Below are positions 50,792 to 58,103 of a stretch of DNA of 64,000 nucleotides, in pieces. The notes beneath the pieces were generated by a model, which worked only from the letters and a program-made list of their open reading frames with translations, was not told the DNA's origin and did not search any database. The stretch is taken from positions 186,001 through 250,000 of the forward strand of contig SVOY01000001.1 in NCBI GenBank assembly GCA_015066105.1. The letters are read 5' to 3'. The position numbers and the translations under genes are program-made. This DNA is from Oscillospiraceae bacterium. GTDB taxonomy: Bacteria > Bacillota > Clostridia > Oscillospirales > Acutalibacteraceae. The first letter of the stretch is position 1. Every line of letters begins with the position of its first letter.

Positions 50792-51428
50792 AAAAATGGG
50801 CATGAGCCGTTACGTTTCCCATCTTGACCTTATGCGTGCAATGACAAGAAGCGTAAGGCGTGCAAGGGTGCCTCTGTGGTATACCGAGGGCTACAACCCT
50901 CACCCTTATCTCACCTTTGCTCTTCCTCTTTCTCTCGGTATGGAAAGCCTTTATGAGAGTATGGATATGCGCATAGAGGGGGACAGCACCAACGGTGAAA
51001 TTTTTGAGCTTTTAAAGGGCGCAATGCCGCCGGGGATTGAAATTGTCAGCGTTGAAGACCCCGTTGATGACCCGAAAACAATAGCCTACGGTGAGTTTGA
51101 CCTGCTTTTCGATTCGGAGGATACAGGGTCACTTACCGCACTTATTGAAAATCTGCTTTCAAAGGATGAGCTTATAGTACAGAAGCTCGGCAAGCAGGGC
51201 AGAAAAAAGGTGCTCAAGGATATAAATCTTTTGGAATTTCTTAAGGAAAGTAAGCTTTCGGCCGCGGGTAACCGTGTAAAGCTTACGGTGGTTTTTCCTG
51301 CAGGCAGCACAACCAACATAAATCCCACACTGCTTTCTGACGAAATTGTGAAGCAGGCGGGCGGAGACATTGCCTCGTTTGTTGTAAGAAAAAGACTTAT
51401 GAAGGCAGATATGGAAATTTTCAGATAA
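50766..51428 (+). CDS. DUF2344 family (TIGR03936) protein
   Basis: A 220-residue protein with the family's opening RVWFKKMGMSRYVSHLDLMRAMTRSVRRA and PLWYTEGYNPHPYLTFALPLSLG. It is nearly always linked to the TIGR03960 radical SAM protein, sometimes fused to it, so they probably act on the same substrate. GGAGG at 50754-50758, inside the radical SAM gene, fixes ATG 50766. The ribonuclease G and rplU genes that often follow are not here. Confidence 0.92.
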   Translation: MRCVRVWFKKMGMSRYVSHLDLMRAMTRSVRRARVPLWYTEGYNPHPYLTFALPLSLGMESLYESMDMRIEGDSTNGEIFELLKGAMPPGIEIVSVEDPVDDPKTIAYGEFDLLFDSEDTGSLTALIENLLSKDELIVQKLGKQGRKKVLKDINLLEFLKESKLSAAGNRVKLTVVFPAGSTTNINPTLLSDEIVKQAGGDIASFVVRKRLMKADMEIFR

Positions 51429-51445
51429 AAAATTTAAAAAAAGAC

Positions 51446-51474
51446 TTGCTTTTTATTTCCTCTTGTGATAAAAT
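51446..51474 (+). promoter_or_regulatory. Predicted sigma-A promoter of rplS (extended -10)
   Basis: TTGCTT (51446-51451), 17 bp, TGATAAAAT with -10 TAAAAT at 51469-51474. Confidence 0.65.
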
Positions 51475-51480
51475 ACTTGA

Positions 51481-51584
51481 GCATTTGTGTAACAGGTGCG
51501 ACTGAATTCAGTCAGACATAACGCAAGCGGTCCTCTTTCGGAGTTATTCCGTAACGAACGTGGCAGAATTTAGGAGGATTTAAA
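51481..51584 (+). promoter_or_regulatory. Possible ribosomal-protein leader before rplS
   Basis: The ~100-nt leader has a palindrome GACTGAATTCAGTC and further short complementary segments (CGGTCCTC.., TTCGGAGTTATTCCG). Firmicutes often have an autoregulatory L19 leader here. I could not match a defined consensus. Confidence 0.35.
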
Positions 51585-51929
51585 ATGGACGCACTCAAAC
51601 TCATCTCAGACGCAAGCCTCAAGGCAGAGGTACCCGAAATCAACGTTGGTAGCACTGTTCGTGTTCACGTTAAAATCCGTGAAGGCGAAAGAGAAAGAAT
51701 CCAGGTTTTCGAAGGTACGGTTATCGCTAAGAAGGGCAGCGGCATCTCATCAACCTTCACAGTTCGTCGTGTAGCATACGGCTGCGGTGTTGAAAGGGTA
51801 TTCCCCGTACATTCACCCAACGTTGCAAAGGTTGAACTCGTCAGAAACGGTAAAGTTCGCAGAAGCAAGCTCTACTACCTTCGTGACAGAGTTGGTAAGT
51901 CAGCTAAGGTTAAGGAAAAGCTCGGCTGA
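51585..51929 (+). CDS. rplS: 50S ribosomal protein L19
   Basis: A 114-residue protein matching L19 throughout: [38 protein letters not shown] and [43 protein letters not shown]. It sits at the 30S-50S interface. TAGGAGG precedes the ATG. lepB and rbgA follow; rplS-lepB-rbgA is a common Firmicutes string. A good terminator separates it from lepB. Confidence 0.98.
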   Translation: MDALKLISDASLKAEVPEINVGSTVRVHVKIREGERERIQVFEGTVIAKKGSGISSTFTVRRVAYGCGVERVFPVHSPNVAKVELVRNGKVRRSKLYYLRDRVGKSAKVKEKLG

Positions 51930-51942
51930 TAAGCACGCAAAT

Positions 51943-51975
51943 GGAAGGAAGGGTTATGCCCTTCCTTTTGTTTTT
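51943..51975 (+). terminator. Terminator of rplS
   Basis: AAGGAAGGG (51945-51953) pairs with CCCTTCCTT (51959-51967), followed by TTTGTTTTT. Confidence 0.85.
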
Positions 51976-52005
51976 AATCAACAAAAAACAGAAAGGACAG
52001 CTCCT

Positions 52006-52617
52006 ATGATTAAGGATTTAGCAAAAAAAGACCCCTCAGAGCTTACCTTTAGGGATAAATTATTGATAAATGTGTATGATATGGCATCGGTGCTTGCAAC
52101 TGCCGTTGTCACAATTATGCTTATTTTCACCTTTGTTTTCAGAGTTGTCGGTGTTGAGGGCACCTCAATGGTACCCACACTGCAGCATATGGATTACCTT
52201 ATAGTTTCGGCTTTTGACAATGAGCCTTCCTACGGCCAGGTTGTTATTATTACTCAGCCCAATTATTTTGAAAAGCCCATTGTAAAAAGAATAATAGCAA
52301 CGGAAAACCAGGTTGTGGATATCAACTTCCTTACGGGTGAGGTTTCTGTTGACGGTGTAGTTCTTGACGAGCCTTATATAAACAATCCCACAATCAACAA
52401 TGAGGGTGTGCAGTTTCCCGTTACCGTGCCCGAGGACCACGTTTTTGTAATGGGTGACAACCGCCAGGGCTCAACGGACAGCCGCTCGGAGAAAATCGGC
52501 TTTATTCATGAGGATTATATTCTCGGTGTTGCAAAGCTCAAGCCCTTTTCTGTTGATGAATACACGGGCGCAATGAGGTTTAACCCCATTTCCGAATGGA
52601 AGGTTATTGATTATTAA
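52006..52617 (+). CDS. lepB: Signal peptidase I
   Basis: A 203-residue membrane serine peptidase with one N-terminal TM helix (MASVLATAVVTIMLIFTFVF). Catalytic Ser54 is in GTSMVPTL and Lys94 in VKRIIA; MGDNRQGSTDSR is the conserved C-terminal box. It removes signal peptides from exported proteins, several of which are encoded in this window. GAAAGGA precedes ATG 52006 with about 9 nt spacing. Confidence 0.96.
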   Translation: MIKDLAKKDPSELTFRDKLLINVYDMASVLATAVVTIMLIFTFVFRVVGVEGTSMVPTLQHMDYLIVSAFDNEPSYGQVVIITQPNYFEKPIVKRIIATENQVVDINFLTGEVSVDGVVLDEPYINNPTINNEGVQFPVTVPEDHVFVMGDNRQGSTDSRSEKIGFIHEDYILGVAKLKPFSVDEYTGAMRFNPISEWKVIDY

Positions 52618-52618
52618 G

Positions 52619-52640
52619 GGCAGAAATCTGCCCTTTTCAT
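52619..52640 (+). terminator. Short hairpin terminator after lepB
   Basis: GGGCAGA/TCTGCCC (52619-52634), tight loop, followed by TTTTC. Confidence 0.65.
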
Positions 52641-52667
52641 TTTAGATAGGATAAGGGGGCTGTTATT

Positions 52668-53549
52668 ATGGCAGACACTCAGAAGCAGACGGTGCAGTGG
52701 TTTCCCGGCCATATGGCAAAAACAAGGCGGCTTATAAAGGAGAGCCTCAGCCTTGTTGACGGTGTGACGGAGCTGCTTGACGCGAGAATTCCAATGTCAT
52801 CGCGAAATCCCGAGCTTGATGAGCTTACGGGTAAAAAGCCGAGAATTGTGCTTTTAAACAAGTGCGATGTTGCTGACGATAACGTTACGAGAGAATGGAT
52901 AGAATACTTTAAAGCCAAGGGGCAGTATGCCATTGCCGTAGACTGCCGCACGGGCAAGGGGCTTAACGCCTACCACACTGCGGTAAAGCAGGTGCTTGCC
53001 GAAACAATCAAAAAAAATGAGGCAAAGGGAATGGGCGGGAAGGCCCTTCGTATGATGGTTGTAGGCATACCCAACACGGGCAAGTCCTCTTTTATCAACC
53101 GTATGGCAGGCAAAAACCGCGCCAAGGTTGCCGATAAGCCCGGTGTTACAAGGAGTAATCAGTGGTTTGCTATCGGTAACGGTATTGAGCTGCTTGACAC
53201 CCCCGGTGTACTCTGGCCCAAGTTTGATGACCCTGTTGTAGGCGACAGACTTGCTTTTATCGGCTCTGTCAAGGATGAGGTAATGGACAGCGAAACAATG
53301 GCCGTGCGCCTTATTGAGGCCCTTGTCAACGGCTATGAGGACAAGCTTTTAAGCCGCTTTAAGCTTAAGAATATTGAGGATATTCATGAGGCTATGCCCT
53401 GGGAAATACTTGAGGAAATCGGCAGGGAGAGAGGTATGCTCATCCGCGGCGGTGAAATTAACACGGAAAGGGCAGCTATAATGCTCCTTGACGAGTACCG
53501 TGGCGGTAAAATGGGCAAGCTTTCATTTGAACGCCCCGAAAAAAAGTAA
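52668..53549 (+). CDS. rbgA: Ribosome biogenesis GTPase RbgA (YlqF)
   Basis: A 293-residue circularly permuted GTPase. G4 (LLNKCDV) comes before G1 (VVGIPNTGKSS) and G3 (DTPGVLWP), the hallmark of the YlqF/RbgA group. The N-terminal VQWFPGHMAKTRRLI is typical. It is needed for late 50S assembly, which fits its place after rplS. A palindromic repeat begins 3 bp after its stop. Confidence 0.96.
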   Translation: MADTQKQTVQWFPGHMAKTRRLIKESLSLVDGVTELLDARIPMSSRNPELDELTGKKPRIVLLNKCDVADDNVTREWIEYFKAKGQYAIAVDCRTGKGLNAYHTAVKQVLAETIKKNEAKGMGGKALRMMVVGIPNTGKSSFINRMAGKNRAKVADKPGVTRSNQWFAIGNGIELLDTPGVLWPKFDDPVVGDRLAFIGSVKDEVMDSETMAVRLIEALVNGYEDKLLSRFKLKNIEDIHEAMPWEILEEIGRERGMLIRGGEINTERAAIMLLDEYRGGKMGKLSFERPEKK

Positions 53550-53552
53550 AAA

Positions 53553-53620
53553 AACAATAAAAGTTTTGGTTGAGCTTTTTCAAAAGCTCATGGGGTTTAA
53601 GGGGCGACGCCCCTTAAATT
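53553..53620 (+). repeat. 3'-adjacent repeat, second copy (AATAAAAGTTTTG...AAGGGGC..GCCCCTT)
   Basis: ACAATAAAAGTTTTGG, then GAGCTTTTTCAAAAGCTC (perfect hairpin), then GGGG...AAGGGGCGACGCCCCTT (7-bp hairpin). Same order and direction relative to the gene as at 26338-26402. Confidence 0.7.
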
Positions 53621-53640
53621 CATTTAAAGGAGCAGCTAAA

Positions 53641-54165
53641 ATGAGGATAGAAACAGAAAGGCTGATAATAACCGAATTCAATGTTTCAATGGCCGAAAGC
53701 GTACACTTTAACTCCCTTGATGACGACACAAGAAGGTTCATTCCTGATGAAGTTTTTGAAACAGTTGAAATTGCCAAAGAAACAATAGAATTTTTAATGA
53801 GCGTTTATAAAACAGGTGTGGGTCCTCTTGTGTATCCCGTCCTTTTTAAAGACGGCACAAACATCGGTTATGTTCAGCTTGTGCCTATGAATGACGGAAT
53901 TTTTGAAGTGGGCTATCATATCGCAAAGGCATATACCTGCAAGGGATATGCCACAGAAGCCATAAAAGCTTTTCTCAGATATATTATGCCGATTAGAAAT
54001 ATTGATAAGGTATACGGAATCTGCGTCACGGAAAATCTTGCCTCAATAAAAGTTTTGGAGAAAGCAGGCTTTACAAAAAAGTTCGAGGGTTCGGGCTTAT
54101 ATCAGGATAAGGAAAGAAAAATTTGTAAGTATATTTATAAACTCAACAAAAATATATTTAATTAA
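53641..54165 (+). CDS. GNAT family N-acetyltransferase
   Basis: A 174-residue acetyltransferase of the RimJ/RimL-like type: MRIETERLIITEF at the start, VGYHIAKAYTCKGYATEAIKAFLRY (acetyl-CoA-binding motif A with C-K-G-Y-A-T in place of the common G-x-G) and NLASIKVLEKAGF. The substrate could be a protein N-terminus or a small amine. AAAGGAG lies about 9 nt before ATG 53641. Confidence 0.88.
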   Translation: MRIETERLIITEFNVSMAESVHFNSLDDDTRRFIPDEVFETVEIAKETIEFLMSVYKTGVGPLVYPVLFKDGTNIGYVQLVPMNDGIFEVGYHIAKAYTCKGYATEAIKAFLRYIMPIRNIDKVYGICVTENLASIKVLEKAGFTKKFEGSGLYQDKERKICKYIYKLNKNIFN

Positions 54166-54205
54166 AACAAACAGTAACAGGTTTATCGAAACACCGCATA
54201 TTAAA

Positions 54206-54238
54206 AATACCCGTAACATTTATCGTGTTACGGGTATT
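54206..54238. terminator. Bidirectional terminator
   Basis: AATACCCGTAACA (54206-54218) pairs perfectly with TGTTACGGGTATT (54226-54238), between convergent genes. T-runs exist on the minus side (AAAAA at 54203-54207). Confidence 0.85.
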
Positions 54239-54239
54239 A

Positions 54240-54315
54240 TCATATTACTTTATGACCTCGCCGGTCGGGCATTACTTTTTTGAAAAAAAGCAATCAAAAA
54301 ACTTTTATTGTTTTT
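54240..54315 (-). repeat. 3'-adjacent repeat, minus-strand copy
   Basis: On the minus strand it starts within about 10 bp of the dehydrogenase stop: AACAATAAAAGTTTTTTG, then a CTTTTTTTCAAAAAAG hairpin, then GCCCGACCGGCGAGGTCAT. It shares the first half with 26338 and 53553 and the second half with 13635. Confidence 0.6.
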
Positions 54316-54317
54316 TA

Positions 54318-55175
54318 TTATTCGCCTTTTACAATAAGATAAGTCTTCCTGTAATCTTCCTTCGCCCAGCCTCTTCTTACGCCCTCGTCAAGCGCCGCCT
54401 TTGCCGCCTTCATTCCGGGCATTGAAAAGCCTAAGCTTTCGCTTATGGCGTTGCAGATGTTAACATCCTTATCCATATTTTCCATTGAAAAGGCTGTTGT
54501 CCAGTCCTCGTTTTTCAGCTTTTCACGCTGAGCGTTCATATAAAAATTCTGCGCACCGCCTGCGGCAACCGCATCGGCAAAATTGTCAATGGAAATGCCG
54601 AGCCTCTGTGCAAGGCAAAGGGTCTCGTTAACACCGTTCTGTATCTGTGCAACAAGAGTGTTGTGGCAGATTTTTGCGCTTATGCCCTTGCCGTTTTCAC
54701 CCATATAAATCACCTTGCTGCCCATGTAAGAGAGAATGGGCTCAATAACGCCGAAAAGCTCCCTATCACAGCCTGCAAGCACGCCGAGTGTACCTGCAAT
54801 GGCATCAGCCTTTGAGCGTACAACGGGGCAGTCGGCAAACTGTGCACCCGTGGCCTTGACCTTTTTTGCAACCTCAACGCTCACGTGAGGCTCAATGGTG
54901 CTCATATCAATGCATATTTTACCCTTTTTAAGGTAGGGGAGCATAAGCTCATAAGCATCACTAACGTGCCTTGAGGTGGGTATCATCGTTATGATAATGT
55001 CAGCGTTTTGAACCGTTTCAATTTCGTCCTTACAGCCCTTTGCACCCATTGATACAAGCTTGTCAATCTGGCTTTGCTTGTGGTCGCAGGCAAAAACCGT
55101 ATCATTATGCTTTTTTACAATGTTCTCACACATGGATTCACCCATAATGCCGAGACCTATAAAACCTATTTTCAT
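54318..55175 (-). CDS. Beta-hydroxyacid dehydrogenase (3-hydroxyisobutyrate dehydrogenase family)
   Basis: A 285-residue NAD(P)-dependent dehydrogenase. The N-terminus KIGFIGLGIMGESM is the Rossmann motif plus family signature; FADCPVVRSKADAIAG is the substrate-binding segment, where the usual G-G/S-G is altered; the catalytic Lys lies in GKGISAKICHNTLV. Members act on 3-hydroxyisobutyrate, tartronate semialdehyde, glyoxylate/succinic semialdehyde. It stands alone, so the substrate is open. Confidence 0.9.
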   Translation of the reverse strand: MKIGFIGLGIMGESMCENIVKKHNDTVFACDHKQSQIDKLVSMGAKGCKDEIETVQNADIIITMIPTSRHVSDAYELMLPYLKKGKICIDMSTIEPHVSVEVAKKVKATGAQFADCPVVRSKADAIAGTLGVLAGCDRELFGVIEPILSYMGSKVIYMGENGKGISAKICHNTLVAQIQNGVNETLCLAQRLGISIDNFADAVAAGGAQNFYMNAQREKLKNEDWTTAFSMENMDKDVNICNAISESLGFSMPGMKAAKAALDEGVRRGWAKEDYRKTYLIVKGE

Positions 55176-55233
55176 AAAATCACCTTTATCTGTTTTTTAT
55201 GTAGGGTATTATAGCATAAAGCAAAGTGATATT

Positions 55234-56256
55234 TCAATAGTGTAAGCTGCAGCCAAGGATTTTTTCAATCTGCGGCAGAAGCCCCGAATTATTGTTGCGG
55301 TGAAGGTAGTTTTGCATAATTTCATAAGAGGGTATTTCGTTGCCTTCAACAATCACGGGTCCGTCGGGGGTTATTGCAACGTCCCAGCCAACGTAGCCGA
55401 GCCCGTTTTCTTCGGCCGCTATACGGCGGACAAGCTCAACGGCTTCCTCAAAAAAGGGAATTCTGTAGCCGGGGAGAAAAATCCTTGAGGTGGGGTGCAC
55501 CGTAAATGCCTCGCCCTTTATGTCACAGAAGGCGGGGTGCGATATTCTTCCGTTTTCATCTACCGACGCATAAAGACCGCCGCTTGTTATGTTGTCGATA
55601 ACACTTCCGCCTTGCCCCATACGCAGTATTCTGCAGATAATGTGTACCTTGCCGTCCTTTTTCAGCGTTGCAATGCGAAGGGTGTTTATAATTTCGGGGT
55701 GAATGGCACTTAGTTTTGGGTGCTGCTTTATTTTTTCTTCAACAAGAGTCTGCCCCTTCTTTTTAAGCTCACTGTGAAGAAAGTCATAGCTTGTATCGGG
55801 CGTTACTCTTATTTCGCCAATGCCCTGACCGCCGAAGGAGCAGGGCGTTTTTACAAAAATCGCATCCTTATCCTTGCAAAAGGCCTCAAGCTCGTCGGCT
55901 GTTTTATCGGAAATATCTATCCAGGCTCTCTTGATGTATCCGGAATATTTTTTGAAAAACAGTCTTTTATCCTCAAAGCTTTTGCGGCTTTCCTTGCCGT
56001 TAAGCAGCCTTACAAGCTGCAGGTTTTTGTTCATTGTAAGAAATGTTTCTCTTTCCTGCTTGCTCAGTGCCGCAAAGCCGAAAACACGGTAGTCCTGGTA
56101 TCCGATATTGTACCTGAGTGCGCAAAAGAGCATATCGGCAAAAATTACAGCTGCATTTTTATTGTGCGCCGAGCTTGTCTGCCTTATCATCTTCAGCATC
56201 TTTCTGATGCTCATGGTTTTCAATCTTCGTAAAAACACTCTGATATTTTTGTTCAT
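55234..56256 (-). CDS. Sugar-transfer-associated ATP-grasp protein
   Basis: A 340-residue protein. After a basic helical N-terminus it has ATP-grasp features: IFVKTPCSFGGQGIGEI (nucleotide loop), TLVEEKIKQHPKLSAIHPEIINTLRIATL, YVGWDVAITPDGPVIVEGNEIPSY (metal-binding acidic residues). This matches the ATPgrasp_ST family, often found in polysaccharide loci and presumed to ligate an acid to an amine or thiol. No polysaccharide cluster is adjacent. It is divergent from the MATE exporter gene. Confidence 0.86.
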   Translation of the reverse strand: MNKNIRVFLRRLKTMSIRKMLKMIRQTSSAHNKNAAVIFADMLFCALRYNIGYQDYRVFGFAALSKQERETFLTMNKNLQLVRLLNGKESRKSFEDKRLFFKKYSGYIKRAWIDISDKTADELEAFCKDKDAIFVKTPCSFGGQGIGEIRVTPDTSYDFLHSELKKKGQTLVEEKIKQHPKLSAIHPEIINTLRIATLKKDGKVHIICRILRMGQGGSVIDNITSGGLYASVDENGRISHPAFCDIKGEAFTVHPTSRIFLPGYRIPFFEEAVELVRRIAAEENGLGYVGWDVAITPDGPVIVEGNEIPSYEIMQNYLHRNNNSGLLPQIEKILGCSLHY

Positions 56257-56356
56257 GGATAAGCACCACCCTTAATTCTTCTTTAAATTTAGGTGTGAAA
56301 CTTAAAATTAAGTTAAAAAAATGTAACAAAGGTTACAGATTTGTAATATTTTTTTC

Positions 56357-56385
56357 TTTACATTAGTTTGCCTCTGTGCTAAAAT
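56357..56385 (+). promoter_or_regulatory. Predicted sigma-A promoter of the MATE gene
   Basis: TTTACA (56357-56362), 17 bp, TAAAAT (56380-56385). Confidence 0.65.
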
Positions 56386-56416
56386 ACCCTTGAAAAAAGA
56401 GAAAGAAGGCGAAATT

Positions 56417-57820
56417 GTGTCCGCGCAGATAAAAAACAGAAACATTGATATGTGCAACGGCTCACTGTTCAAAAGCATAGTGCTTTTTTCGGTGCCGCTT
56501 ATGCTTTCGGGTATTCTTCAGCTGTTTTTCAACGCCGCCGACGTTGTGGTGGTCGGAAAATTTGCAGGTGACGAGTCCCTTGCGGCTGTGGGCGCAACAA
56601 CCACGCTTATAAATCTGCTGACTAATCTTTTCATCGGTCTTTCCGTGGGTGCAAACGTGCTTGTTGCAAACTATTACGGCGCACGGCAGGATAAGGATGT
56701 GCACGAAACCGTTCACACGGCAATGACTATAAGTGCCTTTTGCGGCATATTCCTAACCGTTGTCGGCTTTTTTGCCGCACCTGTTCTGCTTGAGACAATG
56801 CAGACTCCGGCAGAGGTTATCGACCTTTCCGTTATTTATCTTCGCACCTATTTTATGGGTATGCCTGCCGTTATGATTTACAATTTCGGCAGTGCCGTTC
56901 TGCGCGCAACGGGTGATACAAAAAGGGCACTTTACATTCTGTCGGCTTCCGGTGTGGTGAATGTGCTTTTCAATCTTTTGTTTGTCATTGCCTTCAGGTG
57001 GGATGTTTTCGGTGTTGGTCTTGCAACGGTTATTTCTCAGGTGATGTCGGCGGTGCTTATAGTAATCTGCCTTTTAAGGGAGAGAACAAGCGTAAGGCTT
57101 GAGGTTAAAAAGCTGCGTATTTACCGCAAAAAGCTTTTACGTATTCTGCAGATAGGTGTTCCCGCAGGCTTTCAGGGTATGCTGTTTTCCCTTTCAAACA
57201 CGGTAATTCAGTCGTCAATCAACGGCTTCGGCAAGGTGATTGTTGCCGCCTCGGCGGCCTCTGTAAGCGTGGAGGGCTTTGCCTTTACCTCAATGAACGC
57301 CTTCCACCAGGCGGCGGTTGCCTTTACAAGCCAGAACATCGGTGCCCGTAAGTACGGCAGAATAAATAAAATCCTTTATGTTTCGCTGATGTATGTTGTT
57401 GCCGTAGGTCTGTTTTACGCCTTCCTTTTCCTTACCTTCGGCGATAAGCTTATCGGCTTTTACACTCAGAGCCCCGAGGTTGTGGACGAGGGCGTTAAAA
57501 GGCTCAGCATAATAGCAGGCACGTATATGCTCTGCGGAATGATGGATGTTACAAGCGGCTCACTCAGAGGTATGGGCTATTCCTTTGTACCAATGGCGGT
57601 TTCGCTTATAGGTGTGTGTCTTTTCAGAGTTGTCTGGGTTGCAACGGTCTTTCAGCAGGAGGCCTACCACACCGTTGAAACAATTTACTATTCCTATCCC
57701 GTAAGCTGGGCGCTTACCTTTGCGGCTCACCTTGTAACCTTTATGATAGCCAAGGCTCTGCTTCAGCGGAAAATTCACCCTAGGGTGACGAGTATAATCC
57801 GAACCCGCCCAAAAGCGTGA
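56417..57820 (+). CDS. MATE family efflux transporter
   Basis: A 467-residue membrane protein with 12 helices in the MATE/NorM pattern: PLMLSGILQLFFNAADVVVVGKFAG, AVGATTTLINLL, VGANVLVANYYGA, GSAVLRATGDT, and the second-half counterpart IGVPAGFQGMLFSLSNTVIQ. It probably exports drugs or metabolites by ion antiport. The start is GTG 56417 with GAAGGCG upstream; a TTG at 56390 lies near or before the transcript start. The last ~12 codons lie in a MITE-like element; without it the protein would end ...KIHPN. Confidence 0.93.
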   Translation: MSAQIKNRNIDMCNGSLFKSIVLFSVPLMLSGILQLFFNAADVVVVGKFAGDESLAAVGATTTLINLLTNLFIGLSVGANVLVANYYGARQDKDVHETVHTAMTISAFCGIFLTVVGFFAAPVLLETMQTPAEVIDLSVIYLRTYFMGMPAVMIYNFGSAVLRATGDTKRALYILSASGVVNVLFNLLFVIAFRWDVFGVGLATVISQVMSAVLIVICLLRERTSVRLEVKKLRIYRKKLLRILQIGVPAGFQGMLFSLSNTVIQSSINGFGKVIVAASAASVSVEGFAFTSMNAFHQAAVAFTSQNIGARKYGRINKILYVSLMYVVAVGLFYAFLFLTFGDKLIGFYTQSPEVVDEGVKRLSIIAGTYMLCGMMDVTSGSLRGMGYSFVPMAVSLIGVCLFRVVWVATVFQQEAYHTVETIYYSYPVSWALTFAAHLVTFMIAKALLQRKIHPRVTSIIRTRPKA

Positions 57821-58056
57821 ATTTTCGCGGCTTTTCGGCATTTCGGTTTTGAAAGGCGTCAGCCTATCGACACCCTCAATATCCAAAAATCCTGCGAAAA
57901 TTCGCACTTTTGGGTCTGCGATTTTTTGCGGAGCGGATTTTTGGCAAGACAAGACACAAAACGCAGTAAATCCTATCGGATTTACGAGTATTTTAACGAA
58001 GTATTGGCGGAAATCCGCCCGTAAAAAACGGTGTTCGGATTATGCTCGCCACCCTA
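57781..58056. mobile_element. MITE-like element with 22-bp inverted repeats and TA duplication
   Basis: Left end GGGTGACGAGTATAATCC (57783 onward) and right end GGATTATGCTCGCCACCC (to 58054) are inverted repeats, continuing with GAAC/GTTC, with two mismatches over 22 bp. TA flanks both ends (57781-57782 and 58055-58056). The 272-bp interior has subterminal palindromes (TGCGAAAATTCGCA; GTAAATCC/GGATTTAC; GGCGG/CCGCC) and no ORF with a ribosome binding site. Removing it with one TA gives CCT AAC TAA at the MATE end. Confidence 0.8.
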
Positions 58057-58068
58057 ACTAAACAAAAA

Positions 58069-58098
58069 AACACCTTCAGGCAACTGCCTGAAGGTGTT
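58069..58098. terminator. Bidirectional terminator, 14-bp stem
   Basis: AACACCTTCAGGCA (58069-58082) pairs perfectly with 58085-58098, flanked by A- and T-runs, between the convergent MATE and YfhO-type genes. Confidence 0.9.
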
Positions 58099-58103
58099 TT
58101 TTG

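Noticed and set aside
51787..52005. Extended lepB frame overlapping rplS
   Set aside because: The extension crosses the rplS coding region and its terminator; ATG 52006 has a ribosome binding site and gives normal length.
57849..58061. Short open frame inside the MITE-like element as a transposase remnant
   Set aside because: Seventy codons of palindromic DNA with no ribosome binding site and no DDE-type motif.
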